Shown here: piece by piece, positions 1-13,400 of the stretch | How positions within the stretch are numbered: position 1 is the stretch's first letter | Layout: every line of letters starts with the position of its first letter | Assembly: GCA_037127255.1 (NCBI GenBank) | Contig: JBANSL010000008.1 | Location: forward strand, 7,621,396-7,685,395 | From: Persicaria tinctoria | Lineage: Eukaryota > Streptophyta > Magnoliopsida > Caryophyllales > Polygonaceae | DNA: 64,000 bases | Reading direction: 5' to 3' | Program-made: the position numbers and the translations under genes | The notes under the pieces: model-generated | The model's input: only the letters and a program-made list of their open reading frames with translations | What the model was told of the DNA's origin: nothing | The model's database searches: none

Positions 1-174
1 GTTAGATTATACATACGGAGTATTAATTAGTTTCACCTATTGTTATTTATAAATAAAATAATTTTTCTATTTAATTCAGAAATCTGTCGTCCAATCATGG
101 ATAGGTGATCTCAATTGCCTCACTCCTAGAATAAGTTGATGCAGGAGGGAAAAAAAAAAAAAAAAAAAAAAAAA

Positions 175-1117
175 GGGAATTTGGTGAAAAAGCCCTTTTA
201 GCATACTTGGTTAGTTAGATAGACCCATTAATTGTTTTTTTAGTATGCTTAGCCCATTAATTGTTTTTTTAGATTGCTTAGCCCTCTTGACCGGTCAACC
301 CATTTTGATGCCAACTTTTTTTTTTCTTTTTTTTTGATGCCAACTTTTTTTTTTTTGTGATGGCATATTTTACCGTTTTGATGCCAACATTTTGTGGTGG
401 CAATTTTATATAATTGATGGCATAAGAGATTAAAACGTGGAATCAAAATATTGTCACCTTATTGTCACTTTTCTAATGAAATGATTGGATGACTTTTTTT
501 TAATGCCACTTTTTTAAAACATTGATGACATTTTTTGTGATGTCATATTTTACCGTTTTGATGCCAAAATTTTATTACATTTTATTTTCAATCTGATGCC
601 ACTTTTCTAATTAAATTATTGGATGACACTTTTTTTAAACTTTGATGACATTTTTTGTTTACTCTAATGTCACGTTGACCATTGATGCCATTTTGAAAAA
701 TTTGTATCACATTAAAGAAAAAAATGTCATCAAAAATACTACTTTGAAAAAATATCATCAAAAATATGGCATCACGGTAAAAAAAAAAATATTATAAAAA
801 AATTGACAAAAAAGTGGCATCAAAGTGAAAATAAAATATAGTAAAATTTTGGCATCAAAACGGTAAAATATGGCATCACTAAAAAAAAAAAAGTTGGCAT
901 CAAAAAAAAAAAAAAGAGTTGGCATCAAAATGGGTCGGGCAACGTTGACCGGTCAACGGTCAACGTTGACCGGTGACCGGTCAATGGTCAAACGATTGAC
1001 CATTGACCAACCCACCCAATTGGGAAAGGGGATAGGGCAAACTAATTAAATTGATTTATGGGCTAGGTGATTAATTGGATATTTAAAAAAGGTCATGTAC
1101 CAAAATCGCCAAAAAAA
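175..1117. repeat. Long AT-rich foldback (inverted-repeat) element
   Basis: The left half carries repeated copies of a unit with GATGCCAACTTTT and TTTTACCGTTTTGATGCC (357-388 and 537-568). The right half carries the reverse complement (848-879), differing at about one base over some 32. The outer ends (near 175-205 and 1085-1115) are also roughly inverted copies. Just inside the right arm are several TTGACC/GGTCAA motifs, including the palindrome GTTGACCGGTCAAC at 944-957. There is no coding capacity. The layout suggests a non-autonomous DNA transposon of MULE or foldback type. The family is not identified and the exact ends are approximate. Confidence 0.6.
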
Positions 1118-1645
1118 AAAGTAAAAGGTAGTATAAAATAAAATTTTAGAAAAATATGAATAAAAACACTAAAATAATAAAATACAGTATCCAATTTCCT
1201 GCCAAATGAATAAGAAAATTGTCTTATATTACAACAAGATATGGTCCTCCAAAGCACAAAAATGCATCATTGAAAGTAAAACTTTATCCAACCGCACCCT
1301 TGCAGGGTTTGACTCTATCTCCAAATTATTGGCTATCAATTCCATGGCCTTCCATCATCCACAACCATAAAGCAAACAAAACAGTTGACCAATTTCACAG
1401 AACTAAAGGCCAAATTTCATTAAGATTCATAAATTATGATCCAGATCACTCTCTCATATGCTGTGATTTCCAGGTCAAGTTAGCAGGAGAATGAGAGTTT
1501 TGGATTTTTCTTTCTCATATTTGTTATTCCTTGTTTTCTTCCTCTCTTTTTTTTAACCTCTTTTGAGTGTACTAGCTAGACACATTACTTCATACCTGCA
1601 CGTAGCCGGTGAGGATCAGAACCCGGTGAGCTCGGATCAAGGAGA
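1118..1645. other. Intergenic stretch and 3' flank of the NDUFAF7-like gene
   Basis: No gene is recognised here. A 91-codon open frame at 1219-1494 on the plus strand has no recognisable domain. The part next to 1645 is probably the 3' untranslated region of the minus-strand gene that follows. Confidence 0.4.
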
Positions 1646-4600
1646 TCACTTTGTGTTGTGTGTTGGAACGCTGATGTAGAATTTAGTGTTTTTGAAGTCG
1701 TCCAAAAGTGGGTTGTATCCGTCCTTGGTTCTCGTCTTTGATGGGAGGCCAAACTCTTCCATGAATGCAGAGGTGTCAAGCTGCATTGGATACAGATTTG
1801 AACGGTAAAAGTGCTACCACGAGGAGAGACCAGCAACCAAATGGGGCAGGTGATGTAGTGCATGAGTGAAGTGAATATCAAATTACTTGTCTGTAAAATT
1901 ATGAACTGTAAAACATCTCATTTAACAGTTCTATGGGTGGTTGTTTGTGATCCAGTTCCATCCTAATAATGCTTTTGCTAGTTTCGGTCCTTCATGCTAG
2001 AATGTAGTGATCTCTAAGGAGATGCAGATTTTGTAGAATACAAAGAAGTTTGGTTAAGCCATTTACAAATAAACAAAATAAAAGATCATAATAACCTTGT
2101 GCATTATCAATTGAAATTTGAAAAAGAGATTTTTGGTCTCCATGCAAGCCAAGTATTAAAAATGGGAATTGAGGTCTCACTGGACTCATTTGAAACTAGA
2201 ACTAGAACTTCGTTTGTGAAATTCAATTTTAGTAGTGCATCATCCAATCAAGGAAGTTTCATGTATAGCCAACCATGTGACGGTTTTCAAAGACTGAAAA
2301 GTTACTATAGCTTACATTTTTTCATGTCAGATTAGTATTGCTCTTTTTCATGGTGAACTATTAAGATGGTTTAACTTACAGTCATGGTCCGCCTCTTCTT
2401 TCCCCGCTTGGGTGTTTCTTCCTTTTGGGTTTTGAGCCACCCAGAGCAGTAGTGGTCAATCTGTTCTAAAAGCCAGAAGTCTGTTGGGAAGAAAATATCA
2501 GCATCACCCTACAACAAGAAAAGTAGACTTTTTGTCAGTGACATGAATAGCTAACAAACATAAAAGGTCTCTAAAAAAAGGAATGGTAGAAAAGAGGAGA
2601 GGGCAGGATCTTACTATGTAAAAAGCAACTTGCGAAATGGAAATAGTTGGAAGTTAAATTCGTAGCCAGATCAATATACTTCTGAAAATTTATTTAGAAT
2701 ATATCTTCCTGGAAGAAAGGGAAGCAGATAGAATGATTAGTTTACCTTTGCCTCGAGGTAGCTGTCATAATCTGAACTGTTTCCACCTTTCTGCATTGGA
2801 TAAGATTAGAGCTTGTCATTCCAGGAATCAGATGAAGTTTTATTTTTAAATATATAAAAAAAAAATTCTGATTCTATATACAAATTGGTGTTAGTCTCCC
2901 TTGGCACATATGGAAACAATCCAAACAGGCAGCATTTTGGAGCTTCAATAACTAATCACAGAAAATCTTCACCTTGAACTCATTAACACAGACTTGAAAT
3001 TTATAATTTCACTTGATGATGCATCCAGTACACAACAAACAGCATCTACCCCAGACCTAGAAATTAAGCACACCTAGTAGTTACTCCCTCCAATCAACTT
3101 TTCAAGTGTCATTTGAGATTGTAAAATTTTATCAAATTTAAATGTCATTTAGATTTTTTAGGCAAATAATTATCATCTAGTGATGAGATTTTTATTGAAA
3201 ATTGTTTTTCTTTACTACTTTTTTGGTCATATTGTTCATTGATTGGCTTAAAAAGGAGGAACAATTAGTAAATGATAATGTGATAAGATATATATATACT
3301 CATTACATATAATGAAATGATAAGTTTCTTAAAATTTGTGCTCAAGCCTAAAATAACAGTTATTGTTGATCGGAGGAGTATCATTTATTAAAGAGGCAAG
3401 TATTTTAACATCAATATCATAGAGGGAATAGATATATAGGGTGTGTTTGGATTCCAATCGTATTATGATTATAATGCAAAAATTAAAGGTAGTGTTTGTT
3501 TAGCACGGTTTTCAATGTATTTAAGTTAAGATGGATTTAAAATAAAATACATTGTAATGCGTGTATATCAAACAACATAAAAATGCATTATGCTTATAAT
3601 TGCATTATAAACATAATGCAATGAAATCCAAACACACCCATAGTAGACTAACATTTGATTTATTCCGTATTCAATAAAACAAACTCACTTAGGCAAACGG
3701 AACATGAAACTAATACCTTAGTAGAAACCAAAGGGGCCCTCTCACCGGCTAATCTGACGTCAGGAAGGTAACTGAAATCTGAAGCAATCAACGACATCTT
3801 TGGTATGGCACTATGTAGAGAATCCATCAATTTCTACATTAAAGAGTAGCGACTCGAAATAAAAACAAGGACATAAAAGATACAACTTCAAGTCACAAGA
3901 GTGATATTTCGCTGCCTACCAAACAGCCTGTTGGTAGCCAACATCGTCGAGGTTTGGGAAAGACTTTAGCCCAAATGCTTTGTGCATAAGATGCCAAAGT
4001 CTTTCCTTCGGCACTAGAGTCCATCTCTAATATTTCCATGCAACGTTTAATTAGCGGATCTTGTACTGATCTATACAACTCAGAAGGTAATAGCCTGACA
4101 ATGAAAAACCAAGAAACATTAAAATTTATTCGCTTGCCTAAAGCTCGGCCATATACACAGACTATATTGGAAACAAGAGAAGCTTAACTCATTTATGTAA
4201 ATGCAATAGTAATAAATGTTTTAAATGAGCATTGGGTTGTACTGGATACCTATCAGGCTGCTTCTCAACCCACACTTCCTTCCATGGGGAAACTTGATCT
4301 TTAGAACAGATAAGATCATGAGGAAGATTATCTAAGACCTAAAAGAAAAGGAAAAAATAGGCACTATTAACTAAGCAAGTTGATCTAGTTAAACTGAAAA
4401 CAGTAAACCTATTTCTTAATAAGCATAAGTTGAAGGAATATCTTATCATGTATAGGTAAGACCTTCAAAACAACAATACCTCAAGCATTAACACCCAACA
4501 TGGTTGTTGCTGGACATCACCTGCATGTCAAGTTAGATAAAGATAAATAGAAAATGAGATTTAATATAGATGCAGCATGATTACTTATGTACAAGTACAA

Positions 4601-7002
4601 TAATATCCAAAGATTTTTATTTTAAAAAAAAATCTCTGCAATACATTTCCTGGAGCATGTTGGCTGGGACAAGTGATAGTAACAGTAATATATGACCTTC
4701 CCCCCCTCTTCAGCCCAAATGTGCTTAAATACTACAACCTTTTAGGGTCTGTTTAGTCCCAAATCATGGAAACATAAAGGGAAAGAAAATGAATCTAATC
4801 TATTTGATATCATTATTCATTAGTCATCGTGTGCAAGTGCAAATATCATTAGGGTCTAATGAGGGAGACAATAGTTCTACAACACCATCCACGAGACTAT
4901 AAAAAAAAAATTGCTCTTACACAAGACGACTAACAAAAAATGATATCAAAGAGGATTAGATTCACTTTCTTTCCCTTTGCATTTCCATGAATTGGAACCA
5001 AATGAAATGGATCCGCTAGCTAGCCTTATTCTTTGAATTGCAAGCTTGGCAGTAACATTAAATGTAAAGGTTGTAAATAATGGGGAACATAGAGGTTCCA
5101 AGAATGGTCAAAACAAAGATCTTGCAAACTAATATTATGTTCGAATATTTGGGGGTTGTGGTCGATCCCACGTGCGCATTAAGTTGAGTATCTACCTTCT
5201 CTCACAAACTACGATTATGTATGTAGTTCAACATCCATTATAAATTGTTATTTTACAGTTTTTATATTCGATGTGAGGTTCGTACATATTCTCAACAATT
5301 ATAGAAGCATGAGAGCTTTTAAACAACTTATTGTTAACAAAAGTGAAGACCCATTTTTTCAGAAGATTTAAGCATATAAGAATCATACCCCATCCACTTC
5401 GATCCACAGCATCCCGACGCTCAACTTTAAATTTTGACAAATGACTGGAAACTTGGCCGACGGTTGCCATCTGTTTTTCAGCCAGCGATGAACTGATTTC
5501 TACTGAGCTGCATTGCGTAGAAAGATCACTGTCTTTCATATCTAATTGTTCAACTTGCAGACTTCACACCAACTATTCAAGTGTCCCCAATTATGAGCAG
5601 CCTGACTTGGTTATCATATTTATGTGAACAGTTCATTAATTGCATAATAAATGTACCTAAGAGCCATTGACAGGCATAAGCCATTTTACTGAACGTTCTC
5701 TACTTCTGATTTTCGAGATTTACTTAAAACAGATAAAAGACATTCCAACCATTCTAGATAGATTTGTCTATTCTTTATTAATTTCGTAGATTTTCTCCAA
5801 TTTTTTTCTGATAAGTATCGGGAAAGGGCAACATACATGTAATCCATACTGTTATAAACTCGTGGAGGTGCATTCAGCTTGATGTAGTCCATTATGCCTT
5901 TTGCACAAGTTCCAGACCCTCCACCTATTTCATATATCTGCAAGAATAGAAACAAGATGAGCACAAACAGAAATAAGATCACAAAAGTGGGAAGAACATA
6001 CTGACACGCAATAACAGTGTACACTTTAGAGCTTATCAGTGAAAATTATGAATGAACAACAAGGCAACAATAAGATACAGATTGATTGAGCCCGAGAAGA
6101 ATAAAACATAATTCGGCTGAAAGAATGAGAGCGGAAAGGAGAGCTCACTTTGAGTGGAAACGATAAGTTAGCAGTGCGCAAAATAGCTTCAGCAATTCCA
6201 TGGGCATACCAAGGCTGCAGAAGCAAGTTGCTTATAAGAGATTGACTCGGAAAAAAAACATTGAAGAAATATAAGAATCCAGTTTATGTGGAAAATCTTC
6301 TCACGGAAACATGATTATAAGATGAGAGTTCACAAGTATGACCTTGAAAAGCTCCACGGGTGTAAACCAAGAAGTATCACTTTGCTTGTAGATTTTATCC
6401 AAATGATGCAAATAAGCTTTCCTGCCTGATTCTTCCAAGTTCAGTACAAGCACGCAGAAATAGTTCACCAATACAACAGCAATCGAAGCGTGTATGAAAA
6501 TGCTATGAATCCTATTTCTGAAGAAGGTAAAAGGAAATCTAGACCTTGAAATTGATTGAACTTGATACTTGAATCGAGAACGCCAACTGAAGCACAGCTT
6601 TTAGAGAAGTAGCCATGGTCGGGGTCATAAAGTGCGGAATGTATGAAATCGCGAACCTAAAAGTCATATCAAGAACAATCAATAACTGAAATTTCCCCCA
6701 AAAATCAAAACAAATCACATAATCTGATCAAAATCAAACGATAACTAACCAGAAGTGGCTCGTCTCGGACAATGCGAGTGGTTGAGAAGTAGGCAGAAGA
6801 TCGCCGAGAATACGCTGCCACCACAGCATCACAACACAACGCAGGATCATTTAACAATTTCGCTTGTTTGCTAGAGTATCAGCATCAAATCAACCACCAG
6901 ATCAATCAAAAGTGAATAGATACCTTTTGATGAGCTTGAGCAGAAGAAAACCAGGAGAGACAGACTCCTACGAGTAGAAGGGAAATGGCCGGGAGCCGCC
7001 AT
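1646..7002 (-). CDS. NDUFAF7: NDUFAF7-type mitochondrial protein arginine methyltransferase (14 exons)
   Basis: Fourteen exons join in frame to a 451-residue protein: 7002-6924, 6814-6750, 6656-6545, 6425-6343, 6214-6149, 5937-5837, 5507-5389, 4520-4480, 4338-4250, 4094-3920, 3833-3717, 2790-2746, 2508-2380 and 1780-1646. Every intron has GT-AG ends and all phases agree. The protein starts MAAPGHFPSTRRSLS, an Arg/Ser-rich stretch suited to mitochondrial import. It then has RDFIHSALYDPDHGYFS, typical of the family, and the SAM-binding loop EIGGGSGT at about residues 138-145. Known for the family: animal NDUFAF7 dimethylates an arginine of the complex I subunit NDUFS2 during assembly; the same role here is inferred. 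Introns hold three MITEs (3084-3378, 3439-3639, 4745-5012). The conserved length and intact frame argue for a working gene. Confidence 0.92.
3084..3378. mobile_element. Stowaway-like MITE in an intron
   Basis: The ends are inverted copies, CTCCCTCCAATCAAC on the left and GTTGATCGGAGGAG on the right, flanked by the dinucleotide TA on both sides (3082-3083, 3379-3380). CTCCCTCC ends with TA target duplications are typical of Tc1/mariner-derived Stowaway MITEs. It lies in the intron 2791-3716 of the NDUFAF7-like gene, antisense orientation undefined. Confidence 0.75.
3439..3639. mobile_element. MITE with GGGTGTGTTTGG ends in the same intron
   Basis: The left end GGGTGTGTTTGGATT and the right end AATCCAAACACACCC (with one extra base) form terminal inverted repeats. 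The interior is AT-rich, repeats 'ATAATGCA' in both orientations and has no open frame. The ends resemble Tourist/PIF or hAT MITEs; the target duplication is unclear, so the superfamily is left open. Confidence 0.7.
4745..5012. mobile_element. MITE with about 60-bp inverted arms in an NDUFAF7 intron
   Basis: The left arm (GGGTCTGTTTAGTCCC, then CATGGAAA and AAAGGGAAAGAAA) reappears in reverse at the right (TTTCTTTCCCTTT, then TTTCCATGAATTGG). The arms continue inward through GAATCTAATC and TTTGATATCATT. It lies in the intron 4521-5388. The right boundary is uncertain by several bases and there is no coding capacity. Confidence 0.65.
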
Positions 7003-7224
7003 TTTTCTTGCTACCTTCTCCTCTACTGTTTGGCAGAAAATCAGAATCCAGGTGACTGGAAGAACCCAAACCCCCCAAGAACTCCATTCTGTTTTGGGCC
7101 AGGGATTGGGCCATTGGGAACATCACGCACTTTGGGCCAGTCGGAACTGAAGGCCCAAACTGAAATTTCCTAAATTTTGGATCGCCCAATCAAGATCACA
7201 GTTTTAACTTTAAGATAAGGTTTA

Positions 7225-7546
7225 GGGTTTGTTTATATTCCAATATATTTTAATTATAATAATACATTTATAAATATGAATATTTGAATAATGTTTGGTT
7301 AACACATTTTACTCTTAGTCTAAAATAACTTAAATTTTCAATGAAATACTTTGTAAGTTGTCTTTATCCAACATCCACATTGTCTTAAGTTTACAATTAT
7401 ATTGTAAATTCAATATAATTTATTAGCACAATTTATAATATATTTTATTTAAATCTTATGTTATTTTAAATATATCGTAAAAAGTGTTAACAAAATTTTA
7501 TTTAAATACTTATAAATATAAAATGTATTGGAGTTGGAACACACCC
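7225..7546. mobile_element. Tourist/PIF-like MITE upstream of the NDUFAF7-like gene
   Basis: The left end GGGTTTGTTTATATTCCAAT and the right end ATTGGAGTTGGAACACACCC form an imperfect terminal inverted repeat. The trinucleotide TTA flanks both sides (7222-7224, 7547-7549), as expected for PIF/Harbinger-derived MITEs. It starts about 220 bp upstream of the ATG at 7002, so it lies in the likely promoter region. Confidence 0.7.
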
Positions 7547-7820
7547 TTACACTTTTTTAACCCAATGATTTCTTAATTGGTGGTTGGTATCCATGGGACT
7601 ATCGAATGAATGATTTTGTCCCCAATAAATGAAGGTTCGGGTTGAAAAGGAGAGGATGCGAGAAAGAAGATTATCTAATCCAACCCCACCCTCTCCCACA
7701 CCCTATATAAATCAAATTGGATTTTGTATAATTTTTAGAGGGCATTTGGGAATTAGGTTAGGACCACATTCAATATTTTTTTAGCTCATATATCTCATAA
7801 TAAATTCTTTAATATTTTTA
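7547..7820. other. Intergenic DNA without recognised features
   Basis: AT-rich sequence between the MITE and the putative Helitron. No coding, RNA or repeat signature is recognised. Confidence 0.4.
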
Positions 7821-9344
7821 TCTCTATCACTACCATTATTATACCCTTATATAAGAGCAAGTCCAAGAGTATCCTAGACAATACTAAAGCAGAAACTGTT
7901 TCTACCACATGTCAATCTCTGGTTTTCCCTCCAAAACTTTTAATCAATAGTATAATGTCATATTTAATCTTTTTGATATTTTTTAAGAAAGATGTCTATA
8001 TAGTTATTTTTGGCAATAACTAAATGCTTATTTTTTTAATATTTTAATCCTAGCATTACTAATATAAACCTTTGGATTATATTGCCGCAATATTTATTTA
8101 ATTTTGTATTATATATGTCATAAGATTACTAACCTAAACTTTTCATTGATAATAAGTTGAATGTATACTTGCCAAATTTATATAGTTTGTAATCATCTTT
8201 TAATATCTTTAAAAATGTAATCAATATAATTTAAATTGATATAGTTTCCAAATATATTATTTATTTTTGTTACATTTATATTATTTTAATTAGAATATTG
8301 GAATTGTCCAATATTATTAATTATATATTTCTAAAAGGGAATATCATATCATATTTAAATAAATGCTATAATGTTATTTTTAAAATTTATTTTAATTTAA
8401 ATAAACGTTTTGATGTTATTTTTTCAATTTATTTTAACTAAATAAATTTAATTAGGTAATTTTATTCAAAATAATTTAGTTGTATATTTTTAAAGAGTGA
8501 TTTTAATAAATTAAAATATATAAACACTAAATTGTTTGAAATTATTTAGTATTTTCTTAAGTTTTGAATATAGGTAACTCATAGTTAGGAATTGTTTTAT
8601 AAGAGAGGCTCAATTTTTTTAAAATAATTTTTAAAATAGTTATTAAATTAAAAACTATAATCTTAGAAAAAATATTTTTAACAAATCCTTAAATTTATTA
8701 TTCTAACCGTCATTTTTTAATTAAAAATTTACAAGAAGCAAAAATTTGGCCAAAGGAATTGGAACTTACGACTTCATGATTTAATACTCACTCTGTACCA
8801 ACTAAGAAATAAACTTTATAATTTTTTTGTATTATTACTTTAGTTCTAAAATTAGTAAATAAATATTTTGAAAAAACATGCAATTTTTTTCCTTCCCAAC
8901 TAGAGGGGGCTTAAGCCACCCCATACCCTTATGACTCTTGCTTGCGTGTAAGAGCTATTCTAATAGTATCAACCTCGGAGATGGCAGATGTATAGGCATA
9001 TCATTTATGTTTTCTAATTAGCATAAGGGGATGGTTTGACACATATCATGATATCATTGTGGAGAGTGATTGTCGAATTGTTAAATTTGTTGGAGGGTCA
9101 TTAAAACAATTTCCTTTGTTAGTATTCAAATATTTTTTTATTTTTTAATATTAAATTATATAAAAATTATTATAATATCTATATTATTTTTTTGTTTGTA
9201 GATTTTATTTATTTATTTTGTTTGTAGATGAATATACATTATTTATTTTTGAAGGTTAATATTTTTTATAATTAAATGTGAAAATAATAATAATTATATA
9301 ATATTTTTACATTAAATCCGTGCATAGCACGGGGAATAGACTAG
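7821..9344 (+). mobile_element. Probable non-autonomous Helitron
   Basis: The 3' end shows the Helitron pattern. A perfect 6-bp hairpin CCGTGC-ATA-GCACGG (9318-9332) is followed nine bases later by the terminal CTAG (9341-9344) and a T at 9345. A matching 5' end, TCTCTATCACTACC, begins at 7821 directly after an A at 7820, so the insertion would be between A and T as usual. The 1.5-kb interior is AT-rich with no Rep/helicase frame, so the copy is non-autonomous. The 3' end is well supported; the 5' end is the best candidate rather than certain. Confidence 0.6.
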
Positions 9345-10399
9345 TCTCTAAAATATAAAAAATGAGAAATTTTAGAGAAAAAAATCCATTTTCCCACCCC
9401 AAGAGCTCATTCAAACCCATTTGTAAAATAGAGAAATTGAAAGAGAGAGGAAAAAAATCTGTAAATTTAGAGAAAATTGATTCATCTCTATAATTTAATG
9501 CTACACTACTCTCTATATATAAATTGAATGTTTTAGTACATACCTTTCAAATTGTCACCCTGTTCCTAATTTGCCGCACTACTATAACTAGTTAGTTCCT
9601 AATTAATTACCACACTACTGTAATAGTTCCTCATCTCCAACAAGTGTATGTGTATTATACTATTATGTAATTAATCAGTTCCTACTTTGCCGCACTACCA
9701 TGTAAGTACAAGAAGACCATACCACCTGGAGGAGAAGTAATATATACTCATTATCTCTCTGACCTCATATCTTCAACCTTTTCTTCTGTGGCTAGGTCTA
9801 AATGGGTACTACTTGTTTGCAGGTGGTAACAATCCGTTCGTGTTGTTTAGAAGTGTTAAAATTTAAGTAAAGATGTTAGTATGGGTTAGAAATGTGATGC
9901 AAAATGTTATAATTAAGTTTAAATGTAGGTTTTAGAAATGTAGAATTAAATATTTTTAATAAATGTATTTAGTATATTATAAATTTATGTATTTATTATA
10001 ATGTATAATAAATGCAAAAATATGCAAAATAGAGAAACTGTTGGAGTTGTGGTGATATTTTTATAGAGATTTTGACAATTTTGATCTCTATTATAGAGAA
10101 TTTTGTAATTAAAATGAATTTAGAAAGTGGGTAAAAAAGATTTTCAAATACAAAGTGACAATGTACTTAAAATGATCTTTATACTTTTTGGAAATGTCTT
10201 TGGTGAGTTGAAATTATCCTTTCTAATTTTTTGAACCTCTGTTATTTTTCAGACAGTTCATATTCTACACGTGTCTGTTAGAAAAAAAAATAACATTTTA
10301 ACAGATAGCTTGTCATTTCCACCATAATCGCTTTTTATTTTAAAAAACACGATTTTAAAGAAAAAACAACTTATTACATATAACCCCTAATAAAACCTT
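9345..10399. other. Intergenic DNA with short inverted AT-rich motifs
   Basis: No gene is recognised. TAGAGAAATT/AATTTCTCTA-like motifs recur in both orientations near 9370-9500 and 10030-10110, and a GTTGGAGTTGTGGTGAT motif occurs near 10040. This suggests a decayed MITE, but no termini can be assigned. Confidence 0.3.
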
Positions 10400-10464
10400 G
10401 ATTAACATCCTTATTATTATTATTTATTATTTTTGATAAGGTAATAATTCGGTTGGTAAAGAAT

Positions 10465-13400
10465 CTAACCGATAGCATCCCGACGGATGAGATCAAGCAG
10501 ATCTAAATTAGACTCCAATGCAAACCCGCTAACAAGACGGCCAAGGTGTGCAACCTTGTCAGCCGCCCTGTTACCCTCGCGGAGCACAAAGGAAAAGGAG
10601 ACGCTCCGAAATTCACGGAGCAACCACTTAATATCCCCCATAAGTAATTCGATTTCCCATGGGCATTTCCCTTTTGACCGAAGATGATCTATTATTATTG
10701 ATGAGTCCCATTCTATCTCGATTTTCTCGCAATTGATATTTCGTGCGGTCACTATTCCTTCTCGTAGCGCCATTGCTTCCGCCAATAGGGGTGAAGCAAC
10801 CCCTAGTCTTTTAGCCCTAATTTTAACAACATCTCCATCCCAGTTTCTGATAATGAAACCAGCTGAGGCTATGCAATCCGCAGAGGAAGCTCCATCAAAA
10901 TTTAACTTCACACTTCCCCATTCCGGTTTACGCCATTTAACATTTTTCCTACTTACTCTCCTCTTTTGGTTAAACGGACAACCACCCGCTGAGATACAAT
11001 TACCCTCATCTACTGTCTTGGCAGACTGCCAGTTATTTCTTGTGAAATTTAGAAATGTGTGAATTTCACTATTCGAGGGCTTAGTAGTTTTTTTCCCAAA
11101 GGATAATTGGTTTCTAAAATACCAAATTGTCCACCATTTTATTGCCACCTCTTCCTTTTCTTTTTTATTTAATTGGTTACCTAGTCTTTCTAATATTGAT
11201 TTTCCGCTCCAGGATCGACAATGCGCAGTTCGGAACTTATCTGATACTTTTGGGATATTTAAGTTTGACGTCTTTACAAAGGGGCATTCGACGAATAAGT
11301 GGAGCTCATCTTCGATCGGGCTATTACAGAACATACACCCATTCGGAATCGGGGTTCCTCTAGCACTTAGCCTATCTTTTGTGGCTAGTCCATTTTGTGA
11401 CATCTTCCAAAGGAAGTTCTTTATTTTTGGCATCACATCTACTTTCCATATCCACGTGCACGGGTCATCCCGAAGACAATCTTGCTTAGTTATAAGTTTA
11501 ACTGCACTAGATGTGGAAAACCAACCTTGTTTATCTGGCCACCAGTAAAGCCTGTCAGCCATTGCACTAATTGGGAGATGGATGGACAAAATTTCTTGTA
11601 CAATATTATTAGGAAGGGTTGAGTATAGCATATCCTGGTTCCATGTTCCGTCAATTATAAACTCACTTACTTTGGTATCTAAGTCAGTATTTAAATTACT
11701 CGGGATCCTTTGATACAGAGGAGTGTGAGATATCCAACGGTCTGTCCAAAAATTAACCGACCCACCATTGCTGATTGACCAGAACAGACCCTCCTTAAAC
11801 TTGCCTATGAGAGCCGAAGCATTTCTCCATTGCCACGAAGAATTCGCGACCTTTGTGTAATTCAACACATCTTGATCTTTTAGATATTTGTGTTTAATAA
11901 ATTTTACCCAAATATTTTCAGGTTCTGCAAGTGTTTTCTATAGGAGTTTCATCTGAAGTGCTTCATTCATGGGTTGTGACTTTCTAATGCCCAATTCGCC
12001 TTTCTCCCTTGGCTTACAAATCTTATCCCAGCTAATGAGGGGTTTGTACTGAAGATCTTTATTCCAAAAGAAAGACCTGTTAATTTGGTCTAGTTTTTTA
12101 TGGATTGAGGACGGTAGCATGAAACTTTGCATAACATATAACGGTTTTGCAGAGAAATTAGAGTTTATTAATATGGATCTTCCCTGTTGAGAAAGGGCGG
12201 TAGCTTTCCATTTAGATAATTGGTCCTTAGATTTCCCAACAATTTCCTCAAATGTTTCCTTATTAACTTTACCGCTAATAATAGGACATCCCAAGTATTT
12301 CTCCATGGATCTTGTGTGGGGAGTTTGAAGAGCGTTCTGCAAAATTTGGATTCTAGAGCCAGGGACGCCAGACGTCGTTTGGAACGAAGATTTGTGAAAG
12401 TTAACTTTTTGTCCAGACAGAAGGCAATATTCATTAATTATTTCCATTACTTTCTGGCTCGCCATTAGGGATGCCGTTGCAAAAATAATAATGTCGTCTG
12501 CAAATGCCAGAAATGGAACACGAGGACCCCCACAACCAAACTTGAACCCGATGTTGCTTGACGGGACTAATGACTGTTGATGTAATTTCCTTGCAAGAAG
12601 TTCAGCACCGAGGATAAAAATAAAAGGGGAAATAGGATCCCCTTGGCGGATACCTCTTGTTGGAAAAAAAACATTTCTATTGGGGAGTTATTTACCAAAA
12701 CAGAGAATGAGACTGTAGAGATACATTCCTTAACCCAGTTAATAAAAATAGGATGGAAACCAAACTTTCGAAGGATCTCGAAAATGAAATCCCAATTTAG
12801 TATGTCATAAGCTTTTTCCATGTCCAACTTGATTGCCATCCAACCCCCCTCACCTTTACGAGTTTTAAACGAGTGGAAAATCTCATGTGCAATTAATACA
12901 TTATCTTGTATTGCCCTATCTGCCACAAAGGCAGCTTGTAGAGGATGATTAATTAATTTGCATATGACCTTCTTCAACCTTTCTGTCAAGATTTTCGAAA
13001 TAATTTTATACATTGTTGAGCATAGACTAATTGGTCTATAATTATTCGTGGTGCTCGGGTTATCAATTTTGGGTAGAAGAGTTATGAAAGTATGGTTAGT
13101 CTGACGAAGTAGTTTTCCAGATAAGAAGAAGCTTTTTACAACCTTAATCACTGATGGACCAACTATATCCCAATACGTTTTATAGAATTCTGCAGTGAAA
13201 CCGTCCGGACCCGGCGATTTGTTCCTTCCGAGTCCAAAGACGACCCCTTTGATTTCGCTGTTTAGGATGGGCTTTATCAACTCCCTATTATCATCTTCAG
13301 TGATTTCATTAGTGATGAGGTCCAAGTAGGATCCCCACGATGTTCTGTCATCTCCCTCTTTCCTAAATCGTTTTGCAAAATCATGTTGGATTTCCGTTTT

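Noticed and set aside
1219..1494. Plus-strand frame of 91 codons
   Set aside because: No recognisable domain, no splice or promoter context, and composition like the surrounding intergenic DNA.
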